From assembly GCF_042650605.1 (NCBI RefSeq), contig NZ_JBHSBN010000034.1, forward strand, positions 1 through 56,514: a DNA stretch of 56,514 nt. The letters run 5' to 3'. The stretch is from Micromonospora_J zhanjiangensis. GTDB lineage: Bacteria; Actinomycetota; Actinomycetes; Mycobacteriales; Micromonosporaceae. The position numbers were made by a program, and so were the translations under genes. Positions 15,881 through 24,650 of this stretch are shown here, in pieces. Below the pieces are notes generated by a model, which searched no databases, was not told the DNA's origin, and worked only from the letters and a program-made list of their open reading frames with translations. Position 1 is the first letter of the stretch. Each line of letters begins with the position of its first letter.

Positions 15881-18229
15881 TCAGGCGGCCGTGAGGGCCG
15901 TTCCGTCCCGGGAACCGCCGTCGACCTCGCCGACCTCGTCGACCGGCCGCAGCGCCAACGCCAGCACGTCGGCCACGTCGGCCAGCGTGTGCACGGTCAA
16001 CTCCTGCCGTACCTCGGCCGGCAGGTCGTCCAGGTCCGGCTCGTTGCGGGCCGGGATGATCACCTCGGTGAGGCCGGCCCGGTGCGCGGCGAGCAGTTTC
16101 TGCTTCACCCCGCCGATCGGCAGCACCCGGCCGGAGAGGGTCACCTCGCCGGTCATCCCGAACTCGGGACGTACCGGTCGGCCGGAGGCCAGCGAGGCCA
16201 GGGCCGTGACCATCGTGATGCCCGCGCTCGGCCCGTCCTTGGGCACCGCGCCTGCCGGCACGTGCAGGTGGATCCGCCGGCCGGCGAGGGCGTTCGGGTC
16301 CAGCCCGAACCGCCGCCCGTTGGACCGCAGGTACGACAGCGCGATGTGCGCCGACTCCTTCATCACCTCGCCGAGTTGACCGGTCAGGGTCAGCCCCGGC
16401 TCGCCCTCCATCGAGGTCGCCTCGATGAACAGCACGTCGCCGCCGGCACCGGTGACCGCCAGCCCGGTGGCCACCCCGGGCACCGCGGTCCGCTCGGCCG
16501 ACTCCGGCGTGAACTTCGGCCGGCCCAGGTAGCGGGCCAGGTTGTCCACGTCCACCCGGATCGGCGCGGGGTCGGTGGCCAGCGTGACGGCCGCCTTGCG
16601 GAGGATCTTCGCGAGCGCGCGTTCGAGCTGCCGGACCCCGGCCTCCCGGGTGTGCTCGCCGGCGATCCGACCCAGGGCCGCGTCGTCGACGGTCACCTCG
16701 TCGGCGGTCAGCCCGGCCCGTTCCAACTGCCGGGGCAGCAGGTGGTCCCGGGCGATGGCGACCTTCTCCTCCTCGGTGTAGCCGTCCAGGGTGACCAGTT
16801 CCATCCGGTCCAGCAGCGGACCGGGGATGGCCTCCACCACGTTCGCGGTAGCCAGGAAGAGCACGTCCGACAGGTCGAGGTCGACCTCCAGATAGTGGTC
16901 CCGGAAGGTGTGGTTCTGCGCCGGGTCGAGCACCTCCAGCAGGGCGGCGGCCGGGTCGCCGGCGTACCCGGCGGAGATCTTGTCGACCTCGTCCAGCAGC
17001 ACCACCGGGTTTATCGAGCCGGCCTCGCGCAGCGCGCGGACGATCCGGCCGGGCAGCGCGCCGACGTACGTCCGGCGGTGGCCGCGGATCTCGGCCTCGT
17101 CCCGGACGCCGCCCAGCGACACCCGGACGAACTTCCGGCCCAGCGCCCGGGCCACCGACTCGCCGAGACTGGTCTTGCCGACCCCGGGCGGGCCGGCCAG
17201 GGCCAGCACCGCGCCCGACCCGCGACCGCCGACCACGGCCAGGTTGCGGGCCGCGCGCCGGTTGCGCACCGCCAGGTACTCCAGGATCCGGTCCTTCACG
17301 TCGGCCAGCCCGGCGTGGTCCGCGTCGAGCACCTCGCGCGCCGCGGCCAGGTCGGTGTTGTCCTCGGTACGCGTGGTCCACGGCATCTCCAGCACCGTGT
17401 CCAACCAGGTACGGATCCAGCCCGCCTCGGGGGACTGGTCGCTGGCCCGTTCCAGCTTGCCGACCTCGCGCAGCGCCGCCTCGCGTACCTTCTCCGGCAG
17501 GTCGGCGGCCTCGACCCGGGACCGGTAGTCGGCGGAGCCGTCCGGTTCGTCCTCGCCCAACTCCTTACGGATCGCGGCGAGCTGCTGGCGCAGCAGGAAC
17601 TCCCGCTGGGACTTCTCCAGCCCTTCCCGGACGTCGGTGTTGATCCGTTCGGTGACCTCCTGCTCGGCGAGGTGGTCCTTCACCCAGCCGACCAGCAGCT
17701 CCAGCCGGGCGGTGACGTCCGGTGCGCCGAGTAGTTCGATCTTCTGGGCCAGGCTGAGCCACGGCGCGTAGCCGGCCGAGTCGGCCAGTTCGCCGAGGTC
17801 GGTCATCCGCTCCATCGCGTCGATGACCTGCCAGGCACCACGGTCGGAGAGGACGGACGTCATCAGGGCCCGGTACTCGCGGGCCAGTTCCCTGGCCCGG
17901 CCGGCCGGGGCGGGTTCGTCCATGGTGGTCGCCTCGACCCAGAGGGCCGCGCCGGGGCCGGGCACGCCGGCGCCGATCCGGGCCCGCCGGACGCCACGAA
18001 CCACGGCGGCCGGCTCGCCGCTGGGCAGCCGGCCGACCTTCTCGATCAGGGCGGTCGTGCCGACCGAGCCGTACTCGCCGTCGACCCGCGGCACGGCCAG
18101 CAGGGTCTTGTCGCCGCTGGCCCGGGCGGCGTCGACGGCGGCCTGGGTGGTCGGGTCGAGCGTCACCGGGATGACCATGCCGGGCAGCAGGACGGCGTCG
18201 GTCAGGGGAAGAACCGGGAGAGTTGCCAT
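15881..18229 (-). CDS. lon: ATP-dependent Lon protease
   Basis: The product has 782 residues, the usual length of LonA. The N-terminal substrate-binding LAN domain (about 1-190) is followed by the AAA+ module with Walker A GPPGVGKTS and Walker B VVLLDEVDK. The C-terminal Ser-Lys protease has the catalytic Ser in KDGPSAG and Lys in IGGVKQK. Lon degrades misfolded and regulatory proteins in the cytosol. ATG 18229 precedes the conserved ATLPVLPLTDAVLLPGM. A HAIR element lies 23 bases upstream of the start, pointing to HspR-controlled heat-shock expression as known for actinobacterial lon. Confidence 0.95.
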   Translation of the reverse strand: MATLPVLPLTDAVLLPGMVIPVTLDPTTQAAVDAARASGDKTLLAVPRVDGEYGSVGTTALIEKVGRLPSGEPAAVVRGVRRARIGAGVPGPGAALWVEATTMDEPAPAGRARELAREYRALMTSVLSDRGAWQVIDAMERMTDLGELADSAGYAPWLSLAQKIELLGAPDVTARLELLVGWVKDHLAEQEVTERINTDVREGLEKSQREFLLRQQLAAIRKELGEDEPDGSADYRSRVEAADLPEKVREAALREVGKLERASDQSPEAGWIRTWLDTVLEMPWTTRTEDNTDLAAAREVLDADHAGLADVKDRILEYLAVRNRRAARNLAVVGGRGSGAVLALAGPPGVGKTSLGESVARALGRKFVRVSLGGVRDEAEIRGHRRTYVGALPGRIVRALREAGSINPVVLLDEVDKISAGYAGDPAAALLEVLDPAQNHTFRDHYLEVDLDLSDVLFLATANVVEAIPGPLLDRMELVTLDGYTEEEKVAIARDHLLPRQLERAGLTADEVTVDDAALGRIAGEHTREAGVRQLERALAKILRKAAVTLATDPAPIRVDVDNLARYLGRPKFTPESAERTAVPGVATGLAVTGAGGDVLFIEATSMEGEPGLTLTGQLGEVMKESAHIALSYLRSNGRRFGLDPNALAGRRIHLHVPAGAVPKDGPSAGITMVTALASLASGRPVRPEFGMTGEVTLSGRVLPIGGVKQKLLAAHRAGLTEVIIPARNEPDLDDLPAEVRQELTVHTLADVADVLALALRPVDEVGEVDGGSRDGTALTAA

Positions 18230-18251
18230 CGAACACCTGCTTCGGTTTGAA

Positions 18252-18272
18252 CTTGAGCGTGTCTGGCTCAAG
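18252..18272 (-). promoter_or_regulatory. HAIR element (HspR operator) of lon
   Basis: CTTGAGC, seven bases, then GCTCAAG form a perfect inverted repeat. The half-site CTTGAG/CTCAAG and the 7-base spacer match the HspR-associated inverted repeat (consensus CTTGAGT-N7-ACTCAAG). It lies directly in front of lon, the position expected for repression by HspR. Confidence 0.9.
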
Positions 18273-18305
18273 TTCGTCCGGGCGTTCGATGTTCCGCCTT
18301 GTGAC

Positions 18306-19202
18306 TCAGCTCACCCGGCGACGTCGCCACCAGAAGACGCCGAAACCGGCCGCCACCAGCGCCAACGCCCCCGCCGCCGCGACCGGCAACCAGCCCGGCC
18401 CGGAGTCGGTGCCGCGCCGCGCCGCCACCTGCTCGGCGGGCCCGAGGGTGGCCGGGTCCGGCGTACCGGTCGGGTCGTCGGTCGGGGCGGCGGCCGCGCC
18501 GGTCGGCGCGGCGGGGGTGGACGGGCCGGCGGTCGGCCGGCGGGTGCCGGTCGACGGACCGCCGGTGCCGCCACCACCGGCCGGCGGCACGAAGACCACG
18601 TCCGAGCACGAGTAGTAGGTGTCCGCCGACTCCGAGTTCTGCCAGATCGTGTAGATCACCTGACGCCCGGTCCGGTCGGGCAGCGTGCCGGAGAACCGGT
18701 ACGCCCCGTCGCGTACCGGTGGGTCGGTGCTCACCAGGAACGGCTTCGCCTCCAGCTCCGACCAGGTCAGCGGGCGGGTCGGGTCGTAGCCCTGCTTCGT
18801 GGCGTACACCCGGAAGGTGCCCTTGTGCGGGATCGTCGTCCGGTAGGCGAAGGCGAGCCGGGAGCCGGCGACCAGCCGGGTCGCCGGCCAGTCCGCCCGG
18901 GCCAGGTCCATCCCGCGGAACTTCGCCAGACCGGCGCTGCACAGCTTGCCGTCCGGGATCATCTCCCGGTCCCGGCCGTCGATTCCGGCGACCCGGACGT
19001 TGTCCCACTGGGCGAAGTCGGCACCGGCCGCCGCGGCGGCCCGGCAGGCGGCCGACCGGGCGGCCGAGCCGCCCTCCGGCCCACAGGCCGCCGCCCGGCT
19101 CAGCGGCGTCCCCGGTGCCCCGTGTGCCGAGGCGGGCGACCCCGCGGCGGTGACCAGCAGGACCGGAACCGCGGCGACGGCGGCCAGACGACGTAGGCGC
19201 AT
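18306..19202 (-). CDS. AA10 lytic polysaccharide monooxygenase, membrane-anchored
   Basis: The product has 298 residues. The signal peptide ends ASA before His27, which becomes the N-terminal copper ligand. The second copper-brace His is His126 in TIPHKG, and conserved Cys residues and a C-terminal YYSCSDVVF complete the AA10 fold (about 27-206). AA10 enzymes cleave chitin or cellulose oxidatively. After a Pro/Thr/Gly-rich linker (about 207-262) there is a C-terminal membrane helix (WLPVAAAGALALVAAGFGVFWW) and RRRR, so the enzyme should be held on the cell surface. Most AA10 proteins are freely secreted. It is divergent from the mycothiol gene. Confidence 0.88.
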   Translation of the reverse strand: MRLRRLAAVAAVPVLLVTAAGSPASAHGAPGTPLSRAAACGPEGGSAARSAACRAAAAAGADFAQWDNVRVAGIDGRDREMIPDGKLCSAGLAKFRGMDLARADWPATRLVAGSRLAFAYRTTIPHKGTFRVYATKQGYDPTRPLTWSELEAKPFLVSTDPPVRDGAYRFSGTLPDRTGRQVIYTIWQNSESADTYYSCSDVVFVPPAGGGGTGGPSTGTRRPTAGPSTPAAPTGAAAAPTDDPTGTPDPATLGPAEQVAARRGTDSGPGWLPVAAAGALALVAAGFGVFWWRRRRVS

Positions 19203-19227
19203 GCCGAGAGGTACGGACGGCCGCCCC

Positions 19228-19241
19228 GGATCGTTCGATCC
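19228..19241. promoter_or_regulatory. short palindrome in divergent promoter region
   Basis: GGATCG-TT-CGATCC lies between the divergent AA10 and mycothiol dehydrogenase genes and could be an operator. There is no further evidence. Confidence 0.25.
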
Positions 19242-19330
19242 ACCGTGCCGTCGTCGTTCATCCAGGGTGTGAGCAGGTGGACGGCGGTAGGTTCGGTGTG
19301 CGGGAGTACGACCGACGGCGAGGAGGCAGC

Positions 19331-20416
19331 GTGAGCCAGCAAGTCCGGGGTGTCATCGCGAGGGCCAAGGGCGCACCGGTGGAGGTGACCACCGTCGTGG
19401 TTCCCGACCCGGGACCCGGTGAGGCCGTGGTACGGGTGCAGGCGTGCGGCGTCTGCCACACCGACCTGCACTACCGCGAGGGCGGGATCAACGACGACTA
19501 CCCGTTCCTGCTCGGCCACGAGGCGGCCGGCGTCGTCGAGCAGGTCGGCGACGGTGTCACCGACGTCGAGCCGGGCGACTTCGTGGTGCTCAACTGGCGG
19601 GCGGTGTGCGGCGTCTGCCGGGCCTGCCGGCGCGGCCGGCCCTGGTACTGCTTCGCGACCCACAACGCGGCGCGGAAGATGACCCTCACCGACGGCACCG
19701 AACTGGCCCCGGCGCTGGGCATCGGCGCGTTCGTGGAGAAGACGCTGGTGCACGCCGGCCAGTGCACCAAGGTCGACCCGGCGGCCCGGCCGGCCGCGGT
19801 GGGGCTGCTCGGCTGCGGCGTGATGGCCGGTCTGGGCGCGGCGATGAACACCGGCGGGGTGACCCGGGGCGACTCGGTGGCGGTGATCGGCTGCGGCGGG
19901 GTGGGCGACGGCGCGGTGGCCGGCGCGGCGCTGGCCGGCGCCACCACGATCATCGCGGTGGACACCGACTCGCGGAAGCTGGACTGGGCCCGCCGGTTCG
20001 GGGCCACCCACACCGTCAACGCCTCGGAGGACGACCCGGTCGAGGCGGTGAAGGCGCTGACCGGCGGCTTCGGTGCCGACGTGGTGATCGACGCGGTCGG
20101 CCGGCCGGAGACGTTCAAGCAGGCGTTCTACGCCCGCGACCTGGCCGGCACGGTGGTCCTGGTCGGGGTGCCCACCCCGGAGATGACCGTCGAACTGCCG
20201 TTGCTGGACGTCTTCGGTCGCGGCGGCGCGGTCAAGTCGAGCTGGTACGGCGACTGCCTGCCCAGCCGGGACTTCCCGATGCTGACCGCGCTGTACCGGC
20301 AGGGCCGGCTCGACCTGGACGCCTTCGTCACCGAGGAGATCACCCTCGACCAGGTGGAGGAGGCGTTCACCCGGATGCACCACGGCGACGTGCTCCGCTC
20401 GGTGGTGGTCTTCTGA
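19331..20416 (+). CDS. mscR: S-(hydroxymethyl)mycothiol dehydrogenase
   Basis: The product has 361 residues and is a zinc-dependent class III-type alcohol dehydrogenase of the mycothiol branch. It oxidises the formaldehyde-mycothiol adduct with NAD, detoxifying formaldehyde, and also reduces S-nitrosomycothiol. Visible features: catalytic zinc ligands in CGVCHTDLH (Cys39) and GHE (His63), structural zinc Cys93, Cys96, Cys99 and Cys107, and the Rossmann motif GCGGVGDGAVAGA. GTG 19331 has AGGAGG just upstream. Its stop overlaps the start of the next gene by one base, so both are co-translated. Confidence 0.93.
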   Translation: MSQQVRGVIARAKGAPVEVTTVVVPDPGPGEAVVRVQACGVCHTDLHYREGGINDDYPFLLGHEAAGVVEQVGDGVTDVEPGDFVVLNWRAVCGVCRACRRGRPWYCFATHNAARKMTLTDGTELAPALGIGAFVEKTLVHAGQCTKVDPAARPAAVGLLGCGVMAGLGAAMNTGGVTRGDSVAVIGCGGVGDGAVAGAALAGATTIIAVDTDSRKLDWARRFGATHTVNASEDDPVEAVKALTGGFGADVVIDAVGRPETFKQAFYARDLAGTVVLVGVPTPEMTVELPLLDVFGRGGAVKSSWYGDCLPSRDFPMLTALYRQGRLDLDAFVTEEITLDQVEEAFTRMHHGDVLRSVVVF

Positions 20417-21045
20417 TGCCGGCCCGGATCGACCACGCGGTCACCTCCGGCACGTTCTCGCTGGACGGGCAGACCTTCGACGTGGACAACAACGTCTGGG
20501 TGTTCGGCGACGACCGGGAGTGCGTGGTGATCGACGCGCCGCACAGCGCCGAGGCGGTACGCCGGGTGGTCGGCGGCCGGCGGGTGCTCGCCGTGCTGGC
20601 CACCCACGGGCACGACGACCACGTACGGGCCGCCCCGGCGCTGGCCCGGGCGGTCGGCGCACCGGTGCTGCTGCACCCGGACGACCGGGTGCTGTGGGAC
20701 CTGGTGCACCCGGACGTGCCGCCGGACGGCGAGCTCGCCGACGGGCAGCGGATCGAGGTGGCCGGCACCGAGCTGCGGGTGTTGCACACGCCGGGGCACA
20801 GCCCGGGTGCGTGCTGCTTCCACGCGCCGCAGGCGGGGGTGGTGTTCACCGGTGACACCCTGTTCGCCGGTGGGCCGGGCGCGACCGGCCGGTCGTACAG
20901 CGACTTCGACACGATCATCTCCTCGATCCGAACCCGGCTGTTCACCCTGCCGCCGGAGACCGTGGTGCACACCGGGCACGGCGACAGCACCGGCATCGCC
21001 GCCGAGGCACCGCACCTGGACGAATGGATCGCCCGCGGCCACTGA
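20416..21045 (+). CDS. metallo-beta-lactamase-fold hydrolase linked to mscR
   Basis: The product has 209 residues with the metal-binding motif THGHDDH (63-69), GHSPG and FTGDTLF, characteristic of glyoxalase-II-like hydrolases with two metals. It overlaps the mycothiol dehydrogenase gene by one base (TGATG). This fusion-like pairing is conserved in actinobacteria. It likely hydrolyses the S-formylmycothiol thioester made by the dehydrogenase to formate and free mycothiol; the fold is visible, the substrate is inferred from context. Confidence 0.87.
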   Translation: MPARIDHAVTSGTFSLDGQTFDVDNNVWVFGDDRECVVIDAPHSAEAVRRVVGGRRVLAVLATHGHDDHVRAAPALARAVGAPVLLHPDDRVLWDLVHPDVPPDGELADGQRIEVAGTELRVLHTPGHSPGACCFHAPQAGVVFTGDTLFAGGPGATGRSYSDFDTIISSIRTRLFTLPPETVVHTGHGDSTGIAAEAPHLDEWIARGH

Positions 21046-21174
21046 CCCGGTGTTCGTGGTCGCGGGACCCGAGCCGGCCGAATCCGTCGCGATCGGCCGA
21101 AACGGCTGCTTCGGGGTAGGGGTGCGGGCATGCTCGGGGGTGCTGGATCGGCCCCCGGGCAGAGGAGGCGCGCC

Positions 21175-21486
21175 GTGAAGGACTACCACAGCGACTGGAC
21201 CGAAGAGCAGAGCGCGGTGTACGACGAGGCGTACCGCGTCGGGCAGGAGTGGGCGCAGGACCCGGAGACCCCGGTCGACGAACAGCAGCGGGTGGTCAAC
21301 CTGGCCGAGGCCGACGAGGACGACCTGGCCGACGTGGAAATCGAGTACCAGCCGCTGGTGGACGCGGTGGCCGACGCGACCGGGGTGGACCTGGCCAGCG
21401 TGCCGGCCTCCCGGGACGATCCCGGCTTCGCCGGTTTCGTCGACGGCGTCCGGGACGCCGTGGCCGGGGACACCTTCGGCCTCTGA
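21175..21486 (+). CDS. small acidic hypothetical protein
   Basis: This 103-residue protein is strongly acidic (many Asp and Glu, for example LAEADEDDLADVEIEYQ) and has no signal peptide or membrane segment. No family is recognised. GTG 21175 follows AGAGGAGG, an excellent ribosome site, which argues for a real gene. It lies 129 bases after the MBL hydrolase gene and may or may not share its transcript. Confidence 0.65.
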   Translation: MKDYHSDWTEEQSAVYDEAYRVGQEWAQDPETPVDEQQRVVNLAEADEDDLADVEIEYQPLVDAVADATGVDLASVPASRDDPGFAGFVDGVRDAVAGDTFGL

Positions 21487-21540
21487 GGCGCGCCTGGCTG
21501 AGGCGCGGCCGGCGGCGGCGCGCGGCGTGCCGGCCTCAGA
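21482..21540. terminator. palindrome spanning two convergent stop codons
   Basis: TCTGAGGC (21482-21489) and GCCTCAGA (21533-21540) are perfect complements, and each contains the TGA stop of one of the two convergent genes. An inner stem pairs CGCGCC (21489-21494) with GGCGCG (21502-21507). It may form a shared bidirectional terminator. Confidence 0.45.
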
Positions 21541-22735
21541 AGTCGGCGTACAGGTGGGGCAGCCGGCGGGGGAAGAGCGTGCGCAGTTGGGCGGCCGCGT
21601 CGTCGGGTACGGCGCCGAGGCCCTGGAGGACCACCTCGACCGGATCCAGCACGCCGTAGACCAGGGCGGAGAGGCCGGCCGCGGTCAGCGTGGCCGCCGG
21701 TACGGCGGTCGGGTCGGCACCGGTCAGCTCGATCCGGCCGTCGGTGCCGTCGAGCAGGTGCCGGCCGGACAGGAACGGGTCGTCGACGAGTTCGACCACG
21801 ACCCGACCGGGCCCGGCGGCCAGCCCGCGCAGCGCGTCCAGGGACAGCAGCCGGGCCATCGGGGCGGCCGAGGTCGGGAAGTGGACGTCGGCCGTCACCC
21901 GTACGGCGAAGTCGACGCCCCACAGCTCCGGCGTCTCGTCCGGGGCGATCCGCATGGTCACCCGGTCGACCTGGTCGACGTGCCGGGCGAGGAACTGCAA
22001 CAGCAGGGTCCGGCCGAGCGGCCCGGTGGTCAGCAGGTCGTCGCCGGCCAACGTGCCGCCGTGGTCGGAGATCCGGTACGTGAACACCCCGGCCACCTCG
22101 CCGTCCACCAGCGCGGTGACCGACCAGCGCTCGTCGGTGTCGCGCGGCCACACCGCCCGGGACGCCGGGAAGATCGCGAAGCCGTGCCGGTCCGCCAGCA
22201 GCCGCTCGGTCAGCGCGCGCTGGTCGGGATAGCCCTCCCGGATCCGCTGCCAGCGCAGGTCGCCCGGCAGGTCGGCGCGGACCAGCGGAGCGAGCCCGGC
22301 CGGCGAGAAGCCGACCGTCCGTGCCTTCGGCAGGCCGGCGTACCCGAACCGGGCGTAGAACGAGGGGCGGAACGGGTACAGCGCGCTGACCACACACCCC
22401 TCGTCGCGCATCTCGCCGAGCAGTCGGGTGAGCAGGGTCCGCACGTGTCCCTGCCGGCGGGCCAACGGATGGGTGGCCACCGCGGCGACGCCGGCCATCG
22501 GCAACACCGTCCCGCGCACGTTCTGCCGCATCGGGATCGCCGTCACGGTGGCCAGCGCGGTCCGGCCCTCCTCGGCCACCAGCGTCCGGCCGTCCTCGGT
22601 GTACGGCAGGTAGTCACGGAACTCGTCCAGCCGCGCCGCCGTCGCCGGGGAGGCCTCGAAGGCGTACGCCTGCAACGGGAAGGACCTGGTCAGGCGCTCT
22701 TCGGTGGTCAGTCGCCGGATCTCCACGTGCTCCAT
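21536..22735 (-). CDS. Eis-like GNAT N-acetyltransferase
   Basis: The product has 399 residues, typical of Eis proteins (about 400), which combine two GNAT domains and a C-terminal sterol-carrier-like domain. Visible signatures: MEHVEIRRLTTEERLTRSFPLQAYAFEASP start, the acetyl-CoA loop around VATHPLARRQGHVRTLLTRLL, SALYPFRPSFYARFGY, and a C-terminus ending in the free carboxylate LYADF that matters for catalysis in Eis. Eis enzymes acetylate amines of aminoglycosides and other substrates; the natural substrate here is unknown. The start at ATG 22735 fits the family; the frame is open further upstream only as antisense of the response regulator gene. Confidence 0.85.
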   Translation of the reverse strand: MEHVEIRRLTTEERLTRSFPLQAYAFEASPATAARLDEFRDYLPYTEDGRTLVAEEGRTALATVTAIPMRQNVRGTVLPMAGVAAVATHPLARRQGHVRTLLTRLLGEMRDEGCVVSALYPFRPSFYARFGYAGLPKARTVGFSPAGLAPLVRADLPGDLRWQRIREGYPDQRALTERLLADRHGFAIFPASRAVWPRDTDERWSVTALVDGEVAGVFTYRISDHGGTLAGDDLLTTGPLGRTLLLQFLARHVDQVDRVTMRIAPDETPELWGVDFAVRVTADVHFPTSAAPMARLLSLDALRGLAAGPGRVVVELVDDPFLSGRHLLDGTDGRIELTGADPTAVPAATLTAAGLSALVYGVLDPVEVVLQGLGAVPDDAAAQLRTLFPRRLPHLYADF

Positions 22736-22781
22736 CCCAACCGCGTCGACCACCCTTTTCAACTGATATTGCGAAAAGCGC

Positions 22782-22806
22782 GTGGCCGGGACACCGGTCC
22801 GGCCAC
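22782..22806 (-). terminator. hairpin downstream of response regulator gene
   Basis: GTGGCCGG and CCGGCCAC arms (22782-22806) form a stem 21 bases beyond the response regulator stop. It probably ends the protease-kinase-regulator transcript. Confidence 0.5.
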
Positions 22807-22827
22807 GGAACACGGCCGCCGCACCGG

Positions 22828-23487
22828 TCAGGTCACCAGGCCGCGGCGGTAGGCGTAGACCACCGCCTGTACGCGGTCGCGCAGGTCGAGTTTGGTGAGG
22901 ATGCGCGAGACGTACGTCTTCACGGTCTCCTGGCTGATCACCAAGGTCGCGGCGATCTCGCTGTTGGACCGGCCGTCGGCGAGCAGGCGCAGCACCTCCA
23001 GCTCGCGCGGGGTGAGCGTGACGTCGTCCGGGGTGGCCTCGGTGGGGCGGATGCGTGCCGCGTACCGGCCGACGAGCTGCCGCGTCACCTCGGGCGCCAG
23101 CAGCGCGGCGCCGGTCGCGACGGTACGGATACCGTGCAGCAGTTGCGCCGGTGGGGCGTCCTTGAGCAGGAACCCGCTCGCCCCGGCGCGCAGCGCCTCG
23201 TAGACGTACTCGTCCAGGTTGAACGTCGTCACGACGAGGACCTTGACCGGTTGGGGCACCCCGGCACCGGCCAGCAGGCGGGTCGCCCCGATGCCGTCGA
23301 GCACCGGCATCCGTACGTCCATCACCACGACGTCCGGGCGCAGCCGGCCGGCGAGGTCGACCGCGGCGCGCCCGTCGCCGCACTCGCCGACCACCTCAAG
23401 GTCCGGTTGGGCGTTGATGATCGTCGCGAAGCCGGTACGGATCAGCGCCTGGTCGTCGCAGACCAGGACCCGGATCGGCGCGGTCAC
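22828..23487 (-). CDS. NarL/LuxR-type response regulator
   Basis: The product has 219 residues. The receiver domain (about 1-120) has the acidic pair Asp11-Asp12, phospho-acceptor Asp57 (VVMDVRMP) and the conserved Lys in FLLKDAPP. A C-terminal LuxR helix-turn-helix (about 150-210: LTPRELEVLRLLADGRSNSEIAATLVISQETVKTYVSRIL) binds DNA. It overlaps the histidine kinase gene by 4 bases (GTGA), so the two form a cognate pair. Confidence 0.93.
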   Translation of the reverse strand: MTAPIRVLVCDDQALIRTGFATIINAQPDLEVVGECGDGRAAVDLAGRLRPDVVVMDVRMPVLDGIGATRLLAGAGVPQPVKVLVVTTFNLDEYVYEALRAGASGFLLKDAPPAQLLHGIRTVATGAALLAPEVTRQLVGRYAARIRPTEATPDDVTLTPRELEVLRLLADGRSNSEIAATLVISQETVKTYVSRILTKLDLRDRVQAVVYAYRRGLVT

Positions 23488-24650
23488 GAGGGACTTCCCG
23501 CCGGGATCCGGGCCCGGACGGCGAAGCCGCCACCCGGCCGCCGGTCGGCGCTGAATTCGCCGCCCAGGACGTCGACCCGTTCGCGCAGCCCGGCCAGGCC
23601 CCGCCCGCTGCCGCCGGGGGAACCGCCGGGAGGTCTGCCGGACGAGTCGGCTCCGTCGGTGTCGACCCGCACGCTGATCTCTCTTTCGCCGTGCCGGACC
23701 ACGACGGTCGTCCGGCTGCCGTGGGCGTACTTGAGGGCGTTCGTCAGGGCCTCCTGCACGACCCGGTACGCCACGAACTCGGCGCTGCCGGGTGCCTGTG
23801 CCGGGGTGCCCTCCTCGGTGAACTCCACCGGCTGTCCGGCCCGCCGGGTCTGCTCCACCAGGGTGCGCAGTTCACCGGTGGACGACGTCCGGGCGTCGTC
23901 GCCGTGGTCGGGGTTGAGCAGGTCGAGCAGGTGCCGCAGGTCGGCGATGGCTCGCCGGCCGGTGTCGGTGACGGCGGTCAGGGCCTCGTCGAGGCGGTCC
24001 GGGGCGGCGGTCAGGTAGCGGGCCGCCTCGGCCTGCACGACCATCGCCGTCACGTGGTGGGTCACCACGTCGTGCAGTTCGCGGGCGATCCGGGTGCGTT
24101 CGGCGGCGCGTGTGGCCTCGGCGACCTGACGGCGGCGTTCGGCCTCGACGGCGCGGGCCGTCCGCAGCCAGGCCCCGGCACCCGTTCCCATGGCCAGCAC
24201 CAGGTAGAACGTCACGTACTCGGTCACGCTCTCGGTCGAGCCGGACCGGACGAGCGCGACCGCCAGCGCCAGGTACGCCACGGTGAACAGGATCGTGGTG
24301 GTCCGCCGGTGGCGGTCCAGGTGCAGGCCCGTACTCAGCAGCGCGAACAGTAGCGCGGCGCCCGAGACCAGGTGGTAGCCGCGGAGTTGGTCGACGGCGA
24401 AGCCGATCGACACCAGCGCGAGACAGGCGGCCGGCCAGCGCCGGCGTACCGCGAGCGGAAGGCATTCGAGGCCGACCACCAGGACGGCCAGCGCGTCGTG
24501 CGGGCGGCTCGGCAACTCGCCGAGTTGGGTGCCGTGGCTCTCCAACGCGGGCAGGAACGACGTGCCGGCGAGCAGCAGCGCGAACGGGAGATCCCGGACC
24601 GTGACGGCACAGCGCCGCCACAGGTCCGGGACTCGACGCGGGTCGATCAC
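23484..24650 (-). CDS. NarL-class sensor histidine kinase
   Basis: The product has 388 residues. The N-terminal half has five to six membrane helices and almost no extracellular domain, suggesting that it senses the membrane or a membrane partner. The HisKA_3 dimerisation domain contains the phospho-acceptor His193 in RIARELHDVVTHHV, followed by a HATPase domain with VVQEALTNALKYAHG and GRGLAGLRERV. GTG 24650 overlaps the stop of the CPBP protease gene (GTGA) and the 3' end overlaps the response regulator start, so the three genes form a tightly coupled operon. Confidence 0.9.
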   Translation of the reverse strand: MIDPRRVPDLWRRCAVTVRDLPFALLLAGTSFLPALESHGTQLGELPSRPHDALAVLVVGLECLPLAVRRRWPAACLALVSIGFAVDQLRGYHLVSGAALLFALLSTGLHLDRHRRTTTILFTVAYLALAVALVRSGSTESVTEYVTFYLVLAMGTGAGAWLRTARAVEAERRRQVAEATRAAERTRIARELHDVVTHHVTAMVVQAEAARYLTAAPDRLDEALTAVTDTGRRAIADLRHLLDLLNPDHGDDARTSSTGELRTLVEQTRRAGQPVEFTEEGTPAQAPGSAEFVAYRVVQEALTNALKYAHGSRTTVVVRHGEREISVRVDTDGADSSGRPPGGSPGGSGRGLAGLRERVDVLGGEFSADRRPGGGFAVRARIPAGSPS

